Of a DNA stretch of 64,000 nucleotides, positions 53,212 through 62,217 are shown in pieces. Numbering within the stretch: position 1 is the stretch's first letter; the number at the start of each line of letters is the position of its first letter. The notes beneath the pieces are model-generated. The model ran no database searches. It was not told where the DNA came from and saw only the letters and a list, made by a program, of their open reading frames with translations. Location: positions 1 to 64,000 of the forward strand of contig DAOOIV010000006.1 of NCBI GenBank assembly GCA_035384605.1. The letters run 5' to 3'. The translations under genes and the position numbers were made by a program. This stretch comes from Phycisphaerae bacterium (GTDB lineage Bacteria; Planctomycetota; Phycisphaerae; UBA1845; PWPN01).

Positions 53212-54987
53212 TCAGGTCATCAGCCGTCGTTTGAGGCTTGCCAGTTCATCCCGCAAGGCATGCGGCAGTCGGTCGTTGAAAAGCTTGTAGAACTCCTCGA
53301 TGTCCTGTGTTTCCTTGAGCCACGCCTCGCGATCGACGGTCAGCAGCTCCTGCAAGACCTCTTGTGTCAAGTTCAGGCCGCCCAAGTCGAGCGAATCGGG
53401 CGTGGGCACGTAACCGATAGGCGTGGCGGTTGCTTCCGCCTCGCCCCGACACCTGGCTAGGACCCACTCGAGTACGCGGAGATTCTCGCCATAACCGGGC
53501 CAGAGGTACTGGCCGTCCACGTCCTGTCGGAACCAGTTGACGTGGAAGATCTTGGGCGGCTTGGTCATCTGCTGGCCCATCTGCAGCCAGTGCATGAAGT
53601 ACTCGGCCATGTTGTAGCCACAGAAAGGCAGCATGGCCATGGGGTCGCGGCGCACCTCGCCTTGTTTGCCGTACTGGGCAGCCGTCCGCTCCGAAGCCAT
53701 GGTCGACCCGATGAAGACGCCGTGCTGCCAACTGTAGGATTGGTAGACCAGCGGCGCCAGTCGGGCCCGCCGCCCTCCGAAAATGATGGCGGAAATCGGT
53801 ACGCCGTGGTGGTGCTCCGTTCGGAAGCTGTGCGATGGACACTGCGACAGCGGCGCGGTAAAGCGAGCGTTAGGATGCGCCCCGAGAACGGGCTTGCCGT
53901 TCGCGTCCCGCATATCGGGTGTCCACGGATCACCCTTCCAGTCGATTCCCTTGGCGGGGGGCTCGCCATCGCCGTCCTCCCACCAGACCGTCTTGTTGTC
54001 GGTCAGCAGAACGTTGGTGAAGATCGTGTTGCGCCGGACCGTAGCCATGGCGTTGGGGTTGGTTTTCGTATTCGTCCCCGGCGCCACGCCGAACATACCT
54101 GTTTCGGGATTGACGCCCCAGAGCGCACCGTCGGTGTCTATTCGCATCCAGGCAATGTCGTCACCCACGGTCCAGATCCGGTAACCCTTGCGGGTCATGC
54201 TTTCAGGGGGAACAAGCATTGCCAAGTTGGTCTTGCCGCAGGCACTCGGAAAAGCGGCGGCGACGTACTCGATCCGTCCGGACGGATCTTCGATGCCCAG
54301 AATCAGCATGTGCTCGGCCAGCCAGCCTTCCTTGCGGGCGGCACAGCTTGCCAAACGAAGGGCCATGCACTTCTTGCTGAGCAGCACGTTGCCCCCGTAG
54401 CCCGAGCCGACGCTCCAGATGGTATTGTCCTGCGGGAAGTGCAGAATCAGACGGCGTTTGTCATCGAGGTCCGCCTTGCCGTGCAAGCATCTGGTAAACT
54501 CGCCGTCGGCGCCCAACTTGTCCAAGACGGCCTGCCCGCAGCGGACCATGATCAGCATATTGAGTACGACGTAGATGCTGTCGGTGAGTTCGACACCGTA
54601 CTTGGAGAAGACCGACCCGACCGGTCCGAGCGAGAAGGGAATGACATACATGGTCCGTCCCTTCATCGAGCCCTTGAAGATCTCGGCGGCTCGGCGATAT
54701 CCCTCTTCTGGAGGCATCCAATTGTTGGTGGGCCCGGCCTCCTCCTTCCTGGGCGTGCAGATGTACGTGAGGTGTTCCGTTCGGGCGACATCATTCTTGG
54801 CCGTGCGGTGATAATAGCATCCGGGGTACTTCTTCTGGTTAAGCTTGATCAGCTCGCCGCTGGCTACGGCCTCGGCCGCAAGCTGCTCGCGCTGTGCGTC
54901 GCTGCCGTCGATCCAGACGATCTTGTCCGGCCGGCACATGGCTGCCATTTCCTGCACCCAAGCGTTGAGTTTTGCGTGATTGGTCAT
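53212..54987 (-). CDS. pckG: Phosphoenolpyruvate carboxykinase (GTP)
   Basis: Converts oxaloacetate and GTP to phosphoenolpyruvate, CO2 and GDP (gluconeogenesis); cytoplasmic, 591 residues. Clear family marks: FPSACGKTNLAMLVPP (P-loop and catalytic Cys), VGDDIAWMRIDTDGALWGVN (metal-binding Asp), the GTP-type AIIFGGRRARLAPLVYQSYS and EHHHGVPISA, plus FHVNWFRQDVDGQYLWPGYG. The ATP-dependent form has different text. A GAGGTGAGG site precedes the ATG. Single gene with its own terminator downstream; a hairpin lies ~100 bases upstream. Confidence 0.96.
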   Translation of the reverse strand: MTNHAKLNAWVQEMAAMCRPDKIVWIDGSDAQREQLAAEAVASGELIKLNQKKYPGCYYHRTAKNDVARTEHLTYICTPRKEEAGPTNNWMPPEEGYRRAAEIFKGSMKGRTMYVIPFSLGPVGSVFSKYGVELTDSIYVVLNMLIMVRCGQAVLDKLGADGEFTRCLHGKADLDDKRRLILHFPQDNTIWSVGSGYGGNVLLSKKCMALRLASCAARKEGWLAEHMLILGIEDPSGRIEYVAAAFPSACGKTNLAMLVPPESMTRKGYRIWTVGDDIAWMRIDTDGALWGVNPETGMFGVAPGTNTKTNPNAMATVRRNTIFTNVLLTDNKTVWWEDGDGEPPAKGIDWKGDPWTPDMRDANGKPVLGAHPNARFTAPLSQCPSHSFRTEHHHGVPISAIIFGGRRARLAPLVYQSYSWQHGVFIGSTMASERTAAQYGKQGEVRRDPMAMLPFCGYNMAEYFMHWLQMGQQMTKPPKIFHVNWFRQDVDGQYLWPGYGENLRVLEWVLARCRGEAEATATPIGYVPTPDSLDLGGLNLTQEVLQELLTVDREAWLKETQDIEEFYKLFNDRLPHALRDELASLKRRLMT

Positions 54988-55510
54988 GTCGCCTCACCTC
55001 TTTCGGTATTCCCGACGGGTCCTTCTCCTTCACGTTGTCCGGGGACCATTCGTGTTCTGGTGACGGCACGTTGGTCCCTGCGGACGCGCCGTCACGACGC
55101 CCCGGCCCGGGGTGACAGGCGCACAAGTACCCCTGGCCGAAATCGACCCTTTTGTCGCCTGATGAACCCTGTTAGGATCCCGGAATCACGCCAAACCGGT
55201 GGTACACGCGGCTGGCAGACCGATGGGAGGCCGGTCCCGATCTCTCGTCGGACCGGCTCACTAGTGCCTCAGGGCGGTCCGAAAGTCCACAGGCAGAATC
55301 TCATGCTATCCGCCCGGCGGGAGCGCCGCAAGTCGGCTTCGACGGTGCCCTCGTCGGTCAAGGCAGGTCTGCCAGAGCTGTGCGGGCCGTATCACGCCTG
55401 GATCCACAGGGGCGCCGGCTGGCCCGGACAACCGAGCGTCGGGTAAAATCCCGTCTTGAGCACGTGAAGGCCGCAAAGACAACCCATGGGGCTCCGGAGG
55501 GCACCTGGCC
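54988..55510. other. Divergent intergenic region with a stable hairpin
   Basis: A 523-base gap between pckG and the membrane protein. At 55086-55122 an imperfect palindrome reads GCGCCGTCAC, then CCCCGGCCCGGGG, then TGACAGGCGC; it could act as an operator, or a terminator for an unseen transcript. Elsewhere I see no gene, RNA or clear promoter. Confidence 0.5.
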
Positions 55511-56146
55511 ATGTACAGCCGGTCCGAAAACGCCGCAACAATCGTTCGGGGAAACGCAAGGGGGTCTCTGTTAGAGGCAGCCTTGCTGCTGGCTATCGGA
55601 TTCTACTTGCGATGGAGCGGCCTCGAGGGGATCAGTCGCTCACAACTGTACAACTGGTCTGTCGACGTGGTGGTCTGGACATTCCTGATAGGGGGCTTCC
55701 TGATCCTGGGGGTTATGCTTCTCTGCTGGACGGGCCGGCCGTGGGCATTGATCGTGGATGGACTAGTCAGTCTCCTGATTGGGGCCGCGCTGGTGGGTTG
55801 CGGCATCGTCTGGCTGATCCACTCGGACATCCAGGGTATCCTCATCTTGCTCTCTGGCCTCCTTGTCCTCAGTGCCGCCAAGGGGAGCTGGGCCAACTAC
55901 CGCCTGGCCCTGCAGGCAGTGACAACGGTCCCTTCCGGAGAACCTTCCTTGGTGAGGCCGGTGGAAGAGGCGGTGCCTGCTGTACCAGACCCTCAAGCCA
56001 AGGCCGAAACCATGGAGCGATTGCTGTCGACCAAGCAGGCTCGACCGGCCGTTCCTGCCAAGGTGGATATCGCTCGCAAGGACGAGCCGGTCCCCGACGG
56101 ATTCCTTGCCCAGCTTGGCAGGGAGCAGGACCCCAAGGGCGAATAA
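55511..56146 (+). CDS. Membrane protein with four helices, unknown
   Basis: A 211-residue protein. Four transmembrane segments occupy residues ~18-125 (GSLLEAALLLAIGFYL, VVVWTFLIGGFLILGVMLLC, VDGLVSLLIGAALVGCGIVW, QGILILLSGLLVLSAAKGS). The C-terminal ~85 residues are a soluble Pro/Glu/Lys-rich tail without recognised domain. No signal peptide. It is followed 199 bp later by argJ. No family could be assigned. Confidence 0.7.
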   Translation: MYSRSENAATIVRGNARGSLLEAALLLAIGFYLRWSGLEGISRSQLYNWSVDVVVWTFLIGGFLILGVMLLCWTGRPWALIVDGLVSLLIGAALVGCGIVWLIHSDIQGILILLSGLLVLSAAKGSWANYRLALQAVTTVPSGEPSLVRPVEEAVPAVPDPQAKAETMERLLSTKQARPAVPAKVDIARKDEPVPDGFLAQLGREQDPKGE

Positions 56147-56345
56147 GCATGGCTTCGCGTGATTTGACGCCCGATTCATGCTAACATTTTCCCCCGTTTC
56201 GCCCCGGAGCGCGTGTGAAAAGGGTAAACAACGCGGCAGGTCTCGGTCGTTGCGGCGACCTCGACTCTGTCGTCCAACATGGCTCCGTTGCCCTTTGCAC
56301 CGGCTCCTGATTTACTGGGATGAACTAAGCTGGGTGTGTGAGATC

Positions 56346-57539
56346 ATGCACAACGACACCATCACCGCTCCGGCGGGTTTCAAGGCCGGTGCGGCCGCCT
56401 GCGGGATCAAACAGGTCAACAAGCTCGACATCGCGGTACTGGTCGCCGATGACATCTGCCCGGCAGCCGCCATGTTTACCTCGAACCGCTTCTGCGGGGC
56501 CCCTGTCATTGTCGGCCGGGAACACACCCGCCGGGGCCGTCTGCGGGCTCTCGTGGTTAACAGCGGCTGCTCGAACGTGGCCACGGGCAAACGCGGCATC
56601 GCAGATGCCCGAGCCATGTGTCGGCGGCTCGCCGAAAGCATCGGTGCCAAACCGATTGAGGTCTTGCCGTCGAGCACGGGGGTGATAGGCCGATTTCTTC
56701 CCATGGACAAGATCCTTCCGGGGATCGATGCCGCCCTTGAGACCTTGTCGGCATCGGCCGAGGCCGGTGAGCGGTTTGCCCAGGCGATCATGACCACGGA
56801 TACCCGGATGAAGCAGGCCTGCGAGCGGGTGCGCATCGGGCGGACCCTGATCACCGTTGCCGGTTGCTGCAAGGGCAGCGGAATGATCGCCCCGAATATG
56901 GCGACCATGCTGGCTTTCCTGACGACTGATGCCGGGGTGCCGCCGGCAGTGCTCAAGAGACTGCTGAAAGAGGCGGTTGCACCAACCTTCAACCGGGTCA
57001 CTGTGGATGAGTGCCAGTCCACCAGCGACACGGTGGCCATCATGGCCAGCGGGGCGGCCGGCGATCTCAACACCCGACAAACGGCCTCATTTTCCAAGGC
57101 CCTGAGAGCCGTCTGCGAGTCGCTCGCCCACCAGATCGTCCGCGATGGAGAAGGAGCCACCAAGGTGCTGGAGGTGATCGTCCGGGGCGCAAAGTCTCCC
57201 GCAGATGCCCATGCGGTGGCACGGGCGGTGGCCGTCAGCCCGTTGGTCAAGACGGCGGTCCATGGCGGAGATCCCAATTGGGGTCGGATCGTCCAAGCCA
57301 TCGGGGCGACCTCTGTGACCTTTCGCCCGGAAAAGGTAACCGTGAGACTTGGCAAGGACCTGCTCTTTGCCAAAGGCGCTCCTGCTCCCCGCCTTGATCT
57401 TGTCAAGCTGGCCGAGGCGATGAGGCAACCTCACGTGAGCTTGATGATCGACCTTGGAGCGGGGAAGGCAGCCGACCGGGTGCTGACCTGTGATTTGTCG
57501 CGGGAATACATCGCGATCAATGCCGATTACACCACGTAG
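56346..57539 (+). CDS. argJ: Ornithine acetyltransferase / N-acetylglutamate synthase
   Basis: Transfers acetyl between N-acetylornithine and glutamate in arginine synthesis; bifunctional members also use acetyl-CoA. 397 residues from the ATG at 56346 (an in-frame extension to 56178 has no family similarity). The Ntn-type self-cleavage site is expected before Thr187 in APNMATMLAFLTTDAG, preceded by CCKGSGMI. Other marks are VEVLPSSTGVIGRFLP-like text (EVLPSSTGVIGRFLP), MTTDTRMKQA, HGGDPNWGRIVQAIGAT and REYIAINADYTT at the C-terminus. No other arg gene is adjacent. Confidence 0.95.
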   Translation: MHNDTITAPAGFKAGAAACGIKQVNKLDIAVLVADDICPAAAMFTSNRFCGAPVIVGREHTRRGRLRALVVNSGCSNVATGKRGIADARAMCRRLAESIGAKPIEVLPSSTGVIGRFLPMDKILPGIDAALETLSASAEAGERFAQAIMTTDTRMKQACERVRIGRTLITVAGCCKGSGMIAPNMATMLAFLTTDAGVPPAVLKRLLKEAVAPTFNRVTVDECQSTSDTVAIMASGAAGDLNTRQTASFSKALRAVCESLAHQIVRDGEGATKVLEVIVRGAKSPADAHAVARAVAVSPLVKTAVHGGDPNWGRIVQAIGATSVTFRPEKVTVRLGKDLLFAKGAPAPRLDLVKLAEAMRQPHVSLMIDLGAGKAADRVLTCDLSREYIAINADYTT

Positions 57540-57782
57540 GATTCGGGCTGCCGCAGGGGTCATCCCTCGCCATCGAGCATCACCGCATGTCGGGCGCTCT
57601 TGAGCAGCCAAACGATCTTTTCCGCGAGTCTCGAAGCGGCAGGAACAACCGGCAGCTAAGCAGACGCCTTCAAAACCGGCGGAAAATCGACGGTTTTCCA
57701 GCGAATGCCCGATACAGTCCGGCATATTCAGGGGCCGTTTTGCCGGGTACAGGGACGGCGTCCAACGCCCCGGAAGGACCTT

Positions 57783-57878
57783 GGAACCTCACGGCCAGAC
57801 GTCTGTGCGGCTTGCGCACATGTCTCTGGATCGCAGTGCGCTTGGGTTGCGGCCCACCAAAAGGCGGACCGCCTTAGG
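57783..57878. repeat. Dispersed repeat, family 2 (plus orientation)
   Basis: Matches the reverse complement of 47137-47230 along nearly its whole length and, in two pieces, 50937-51170. Core TGGATCGCAGTGCGCTTG; ends near GGAACCTCACGGCC and GGCGGACCGCCTTAGG. Non-coding. Confidence 0.65.
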
Positions 57879-57907
57879 ATTGCCACGGAACGACCATGTC
57901 CTCCTGT

Positions 57908-57976
57908 GAAAACCCTTGATAAAACTTGCTTGCGTGTCATCGGCCACAAAAAAATCCAATATTTTCAAGGGTTTTC
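57908..57976. promoter_or_regulatory. Perfect 12-bp inverted repeat upstream of the HU gene
   Basis: GAAAACCCTTGA (57908-57919) and TCAAGGGTTTTC (57965-57976) are perfect reverse complements separated by 45 bases of A/T-rich sequence. The second arm ends 84 bases before the HU start codon. It could be a pair of operator half-sites, a cruciform, or a stem in the 5' leader. AACCCTTGATAAAAC in the left arm could also overlap a -35/-10-like element, so promoter and operator may coincide. Confidence 0.6.
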
Positions 57977-58060
57977 GCTGGACGAACCGACAAAAGGTCA
58001 GTAATATTCGTCACAAATCGGGCCGGTGGGCGGCCCGGGTCTTTTGCAAGGAGGTTTGTA

Positions 58061-58372
58061 ATGGCCAAACTTACGAAATCGGCCACCGCCAAGACGCTTG
58101 CAGAAAAGGTTGGGATTACCCGCAAGCAGGCAATGCTGTTCATGGAAGAATTGGCGACACTGGCCTACAAGGAGGCCAAGAACAGCTTCACGCTGCCGGG
58201 TCTTGGCAAGCTCGTGCTGGTCAATCGGAAAGCCCGTATGGGCCGCAATCCGGCGACCGGCGAAGCGATCAAGATCCCGGCCAAGAAGGTCGTGAAGTTC
58301 CGTGTTGCCAAGGCATGCAAGGATGCGATCCTTGGGACCGCCGGCAAGAAGCCTCCCAAGAAGAAGAAGTAA
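58061..58372 (+). CDS. HU family DNA-binding protein with Lys-rich tail
   Basis: A 103-residue nucleoid protein. Start at 58061 with a perfect AAGGAGG site eight bases before; the frame is open to 57926. The helical dimer part (TLAEKVGITRKQAMLFMEEL) and the DNA-binding arm (LPGLGKLVLVNRKARMGRNP, ATGEAIKIPAKKVVKFRVAK) are clear. The usual arm Pro is in GRNPATGE, as in HU/IHF. The C-terminus is extended by KKPPKKKK, which links it to the Lys-rich micro-peptide at 17895. It probably compacts the chromosome. A 12-base inverted repeat upstream suggests regulation. Confidence 0.93.
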   Translation: MAKLTKSATAKTLAEKVGITRKQAMLFMEELATLAYKEAKNSFTLPGLGKLVLVNRKARMGRNPATGEAIKIPAKKVVKFRVAKACKDAILGTAGKKPPKKKK

Positions 58373-58769
58373 GCCCACAGGGTTCGGCCGTCGCAATGCC
58401 ACGATTCGCGACGGATGACAGCCGAAACGAACCATTGCGTTGAGAGGCTCCTTGGGAGCAGCCGGCGCCGATCGCCGCGAAACTCCGGACTGGAATACGC
58501 GAGTCCAGGGTCTTGCGGCGATTCGTTTTATGGGGAAGTGATGCCGGCTTCGTCTTCCGACGTGATCGGCGCGAAGGCGAGTAGCGCCGGCGGGGAGTCA
58601 ATCGTCTGACCGCGCACTTCCGGCGGTCGCAGTTGCCGCATTTCGCCACATTGTTGTGTTGACTTCGGGCGAAACAATAATGTCGGTATCGCGGTGGCGA
58701 CGGAGTAAACGATCCGACCGTTGGTCGAAGCGGAACAGGAAACTGCTTCTGCTCAATCAGTCTTGGCGA
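58373..58769. other. Intergenic, one weak hairpin
   Basis: A 397-base gap between the HU gene and the convergent Hpt gene. CCGTCGC (58388-58394) and GCGACGG (58408-58414) can form a seven-base-pair stem with a 13-base loop shortly after the HU stop, without a T-tract; a weak terminator candidate. Nothing else seen. Confidence 0.45.
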
Positions 58770-59099
58770 TTACCAAGGTGCGGGTTGCGCCGTTGCCCGT
58801 CGGCACATGGAAACCAGTTCCGCGACTTCCGCAGCGACGTCGCTGACGCACGTGGCTGCTCTTGCCGACTGTTCGAGAGCCGCCGCCATGGCACCGATCG
58901 TTTCAAAGCCAAATCCGCCGCTTGCCCCTTTCAACTGGTGTGCCAATCGCACCAGTTCGGCGGGGTTGTTCGAAGCCACGGCTTGCTCGATCGCCTGAAC
59001 ACGATGTTGCAGGTTGCCGACAAACTCCTCGATCAGTTCCACCATGTCGGGATCGTCCTTCAAAGAGCTATAGATCGGTGAAGTATCCGTGTTGGCCAT
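58770..59099 (-). CDS. Stand-alone histidine phosphotransfer (Hpt) protein
   Basis: A 109-residue helical protein from an ATG at 59099. The Hpt helix holds the phospho-accepting His54 in ELVRLAHQLKGASGGFGFET, with the usual Leu/Ala packing around it (FVGNLQHRVQAIEQAVASNN). Such proteins relay phosphate from hybrid kinases to response regulators. No hybrid kinase or regulator is next to it. The frame is open upstream to 59186 but the Hpt fold starts at the chosen Met. Confidence 0.9.
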   Translation of the reverse strand: MANTDTSPIYSSLKDDPDMVELIEEFVGNLQHRVQAIEQAVASNNPAELVRLAHQLKGASGGFGFETIGAMAAALEQSARAATCVSDVAAEVAELVSMCRRATAQPAPW

Positions 59100-59321
59100 C
59101 GGGTTTGTCCCCGCGGTTTTCGAGCCCTGCAATTGTGCGTTTTGAGCCTGATACGGGCACAGGACGCATTGTTTATATCGGTTCACAAGAGGTGCCGGGT
59201 GACTACACGAATCACAGTGGCGTCTGACGGCCGGTTATCGGCCCACGCGAATTATGCGGACACATGGCAAAGCCGGGGCCACCCAAGGTGGAGAATCTGC
59301 TGTACGAGAGCGGCGAGGGCT

Positions 59322-60176
59322 TTACTTGCCCGCGTAGTCAATGATCCGGGCAATCTCGGTCCGCAGATTTCTTCGGTGGACGATCCGATCCACGAACCCG
59401 TGTTCGAGCATGAACTCCGCGGACTGGAATCCTTTGGGCAGCTTAGCTTTGATGGTGTTCTCGATCACCCGCGGACCCGCAAAACCGATCATGGCACCGG
59501 GCTCAGCCAAGTGAATATCGCCCAGTGATGCAAAGCTTGCGGCCACCCCTGCGGTGGTCGGGTCAGTCATGACCACGATGTATAATCCCCCGGCGTCGTC
59601 CATTCGAGCGACGGCCGAGGCGGTCTTGGCCATCTGGACCAACGAAACCATACCCTCCTGCATCCGGGCACCTCCGGAGGCGGTTACGATGACAAACGGG
59701 ATGTTCTCGTCCGTGGCCCGTTCGAGGGAAGCCGTGACCTTCTCGCCGACGACCGCGCCCATGGAAGCCATGATGAAGAACGGATCCATGACGGCCAGGA
59801 TCACCGGTCGGCCGCGAATAAAGGCCTTACCCGTCACGACGGCCTCGATCTCGCCGGATTTTTCCTGTGCCTGCTTAAGTCGATCCTTGTACTTCCCGCG
59901 ATCGGAGAACTTCAGCGGGTCGGTGCTGACCAAGTCTCCCAGGAACTCCTCGAAGGTGTCCGGGTCGACAAGCTGCCTGATCCTCGTCCTGGCCGGAATG
60001 CGATGGTGGTATCCGCACTCCGGACAGACGTGAAGGTTTTCCTCCAACGCCTTCTGGTAGACGGTCGCCTGACAAGACGGACACTGCGTCCACAGTCCTG
60101 CCGGGACGTCCACACGATTCAAAACCGGCGGCGAAGTGGCCGCCGGGGTGGTGCTGGGTACGTCTGGGTCTGCCAA
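59322..60176 (-). CDS. accD: Acetyl-CoA carboxylase carboxyltransferase subunit beta
   Basis: Transfers carboxyl from biotin to acetyl-CoA in the first step of fatty acid synthesis; works with AccA, which is not in the window. 284 residues from a likely TTG at 60176, chosen because GGGAGA lies nearby upstream and no family similarity exists before it. The four-Cys zinc ribbon is CPSCQATVYQ and VCPECGYHHRIPAR. The crotonase-like core has SMGAVVGEKVTASLERATDE, IVTASGGARMQEGMVSLVQM, GGLYIVVMTDPTTAGVAASF and GAMIGFAGPRVIENTI. Its promoter region lies in the 289-base gap after the RDD gene. Confidence 0.95.
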   Translation of the reverse strand: MADPDVPSTTPAATSPPVLNRVDVPAGLWTQCPSCQATVYQKALEENLHVCPECGYHHRIPARTRIRQLVDPDTFEEFLGDLVSTDPLKFSDRGKYKDRLKQAQEKSGEIEAVVTGKAFIRGRPVILAVMDPFFIMASMGAVVGEKVTASLERATDENIPFVIVTASGGARMQEGMVSLVQMAKTASAVARMDDAGGLYIVVMTDPTTAGVAASFASLGDIHLAEPGAMIGFAGPRVIENTIKAKLPKGFQSAEFMLEHGFVDRIVHRRNLRTEIARIIDYAGK

Positions 60177-60465
60177 ATGAAATCTCCCGCATGCCGACCG
60201 GATGCCACGAGACCGCTCCCGACGCCCGGTGGGGGCTCCATTATTACGGCTTCCGGGCACGGTTGTCCACCCCGGGGATCCGCCGGGGCAGGCCGGGTCC
60301 GTAATGGTTCGGCCGGATGTCGCGGTCGCCCGTTACAGGACGCGGCGAGTAAGTCACAGGCCCTTGACCGACCACCGCAACTCGGTCAACGGACGATTGT
60401 TTACCTGCCTAAAAGTAGCGAGGCTGCTTCGCTGGGGGACGGCGATCGGCAAGCTGTGTCAGAGC

Positions 60466-62217
60466 CTACTGATCGGCGTCGTCCTGCAGTTCCTGGCTGT
60501 TTGTCTTAGCGGGGGGAGTGCCCTCAATCACCACGGTCCTGGCCAAGAGATCGCCGATTCGCTGCCGGTAAGGCGTAAAGAACACAATCGCCAGGAAGAA
60601 GATCATGGCAGGTTCGAGCTCCAATGGCCGGGTCAGGTTGCGGGCCAATACCTGCAAACGACTGGGCCGGTCGAGCGACTCGGTCACAACGGAGAAACCC
60701 ATCAGCCGCTTGCCCGGCGTTGCCGACCAGAATAGCTCGAAAACAAGGCAGTACGCTGCATAAATCAGCCGAAACGCCAACCCGGCCCAGAACAGCGCGT
60801 GGGGTACGGGAATATCGTTCGGGAATCGTCCGAGGAGCCCGATCGTGGAGAGGTCGTCCCAAAAATCCGCGATTGGCGTCCGCCAGAGCCAACCGACGAG
60901 GATCATGGCCGGAAGCATGTCGATGAGGGCCGCCACCACGCGCTTGCCCAGGTTTGCCACGACCACTTCGGCCGGCAACATCGCCGGGGCTATGGTATGC
61001 TCGTGGCGTCTGCGGAAAATCACGAGGACCACCGCCATCAACACCCCAATGATGATGACATCCGCCAGGTTACGATACGAAGAGGGAGGTTTGGGTTCCC
61101 CCTGCCTTGTGGGGACATCCACAAACGGTTTGGCCGGCTTGCCATCCTTTAACGACCATAAGCCTGCCTCCGCCTTGTTGCCTGCCGGCCGGACCACCGC
61201 GAGATAGTCTCCAAAAGCCGCCACCGCAGCCCCCGCGTCCATCTCGAGCGGCTTCCCATCGTCCAGGACCGGCGAAGAGACGGCGAGCCATTCTCCCCGC
61301 ATACCCGTGTTGGGCGGTGACATCCGCCACACCCAGCATCGCAGCCCCCCGGCGTTAATCCGCTCACGTATGATCGCGGCAAACAACAGGTCGTTGCCGC
61401 TGGACATCGCGAAAGCAGCCGTCGGGGCCTCAGGCAGTCTCAGTGTTTCGTTCGCCCGCCACTGGTCGTCGATCCTCCACGACGAGAGAATCTCATCAGA
61501 CTTGGCGTCCACCTGCCACAGAAGAATCTGACGGTTCTCGTGGGCGCACAACCACACGCGGGCCGCCGTCGTGAATTCCGGAGCGGCGTCGAAGCCGGGA
61601 CGCCAACCCAAACCGTCGTATCGAACCAGGGAGTAACCGCCCAGTGATTGAGTCGTGCGTTTTGGTTCTTCAATCACCGGTAAGGAGGAAGCTGGTGAAG
61701 ACCGTCCGAGCTCTCGGGTCGCCGGCTTGGAGGCCTGACGCCGTTGCTGTTCCAACCACTCAGCCTCAACGCGGCCGGCCGTGTGCGAGGTGACCAAGGC
61801 CCATAGCAAAGGCGGCCGACCGGTGGGTGTTCCGGCAATCGCCGCCGGGACCGCGGATTCCGGCAGGCGCAGCTCGCGACGATCGCCCGACTTCGAATAG
61901 GAGTAATGAACGCCGTCGGCAAAGAAGACGTGAATCGTATCCTGGACCGTGGCGACGCGGGCGATCCGGCCGAGCTGAGGAGAGACCGGTGCCGCGCGAG
62001 GCGGATCGTCCGGCTTATCCAGATAGGAGAACCATTGTAGCAGCGTCTGTCCGCCAGGTTCGCGGATGCCGGTGACCAGCCAAAGGACGTGCTCGCCCCC
62101 CGATGCGTGCAGTTGAACAATTGCCCGCTCGGCCCGGGCCGCAGCCGTTGGCGCTCCCACGGCCGCCAGTGCCGTCAACCAGCAAATGATCTTCGGAAAC
62201 CTCGGCGAGTCGGTCAT
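60466..62217 (-). CDS. Exported protein with beta domain and RDD membrane domain
   Basis: A 583-residue protein with an N-terminal signal (IICWLTALAAVGAPTAAARA). Residues ~25-370 form a beta-rich, propeller-like region with spaced Trp and Asp/Gly turns (LWLVTGIREPGGQTLLQWFS, TAARVWLCAHENRQILLWQV). A transmembrane helix follows near 400 (LADVIIIGVLMAVVLVIFR). The last ~170 residues are an RDD domain (LGKRVVAALIDMLPAMILVG, SATPGKRLMGFSVVTES, RQRIGDLLARTVVIEG). Its start codon overlaps the stop of the upstream gene in ATGA form, implying coupling. RDD proteins are linked to transport in some bacteria; the role here is unknown. Confidence 0.8.
   Translation of the reverse strand: MTDSPRFPKIICWLTALAAVGAPTAAARAERAIVQLHASGGEHVLWLVTGIREPGGQTLLQWFSYLDKPDDPPRAAPVSPQLGRIARVATVQDTIHVFFADGVHYSYSKSGDRRELRLPESAVPAAIAGTPTGRPPLLWALVTSHTAGRVEAEWLEQQRRQASKPATRELGRSSPASSLPVIEEPKRTTQSLGGYSLVRYDGLGWRPGFDAAPEFTTAARVWLCAHENRQILLWQVDAKSDEILSSWRIDDQWRANETLRLPEAPTAAFAMSSGNDLLFAAIIRERINAGGLRCWVWRMSPPNTGMRGEWLAVSSPVLDDGKPLEMDAGAAVAAFGDYLAVVRPAGNKAEAGLWSLKDGKPAKPFVDVPTRQGEPKPPSSYRNLADVIIIGVLMAVVLVIFRRRHEHTIAPAMLPAEVVVANLGKRVVAALIDMLPAMILVGWLWRTPIADFWDDLSTIGLLGRFPNDIPVPHALFWAGLAFRLIYAAYCLVFELFWSATPGKRLMGFSVVTESLDRPSRLQVLARNLTRPLELEPAMIFFLAIVFFTPYRQRIGDLLARTVVIEGTPPAKTNSQELQDDADQ

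Larger units (their letters stand above)
57540..58060. other. Intergenic region before the HU gene, with repeat and inverted repeat
   Basis: A 521-base gap holding a family 2 repeat (57783-57878) and, 32 bases further, a 12-base inverted repeat (57908-57976). Sequence from 57900 on is clearly more A/T-rich than its surroundings, which fits a promoter region for HU; I cannot define boxes with confidence. Confidence 0.55.

Noticed and set aside
53542..55446. 634-codon open frame on the plus strand
   Set aside because: Antisense to pckG, which has all catalytic motifs; the plus-strand frame shows no domain.
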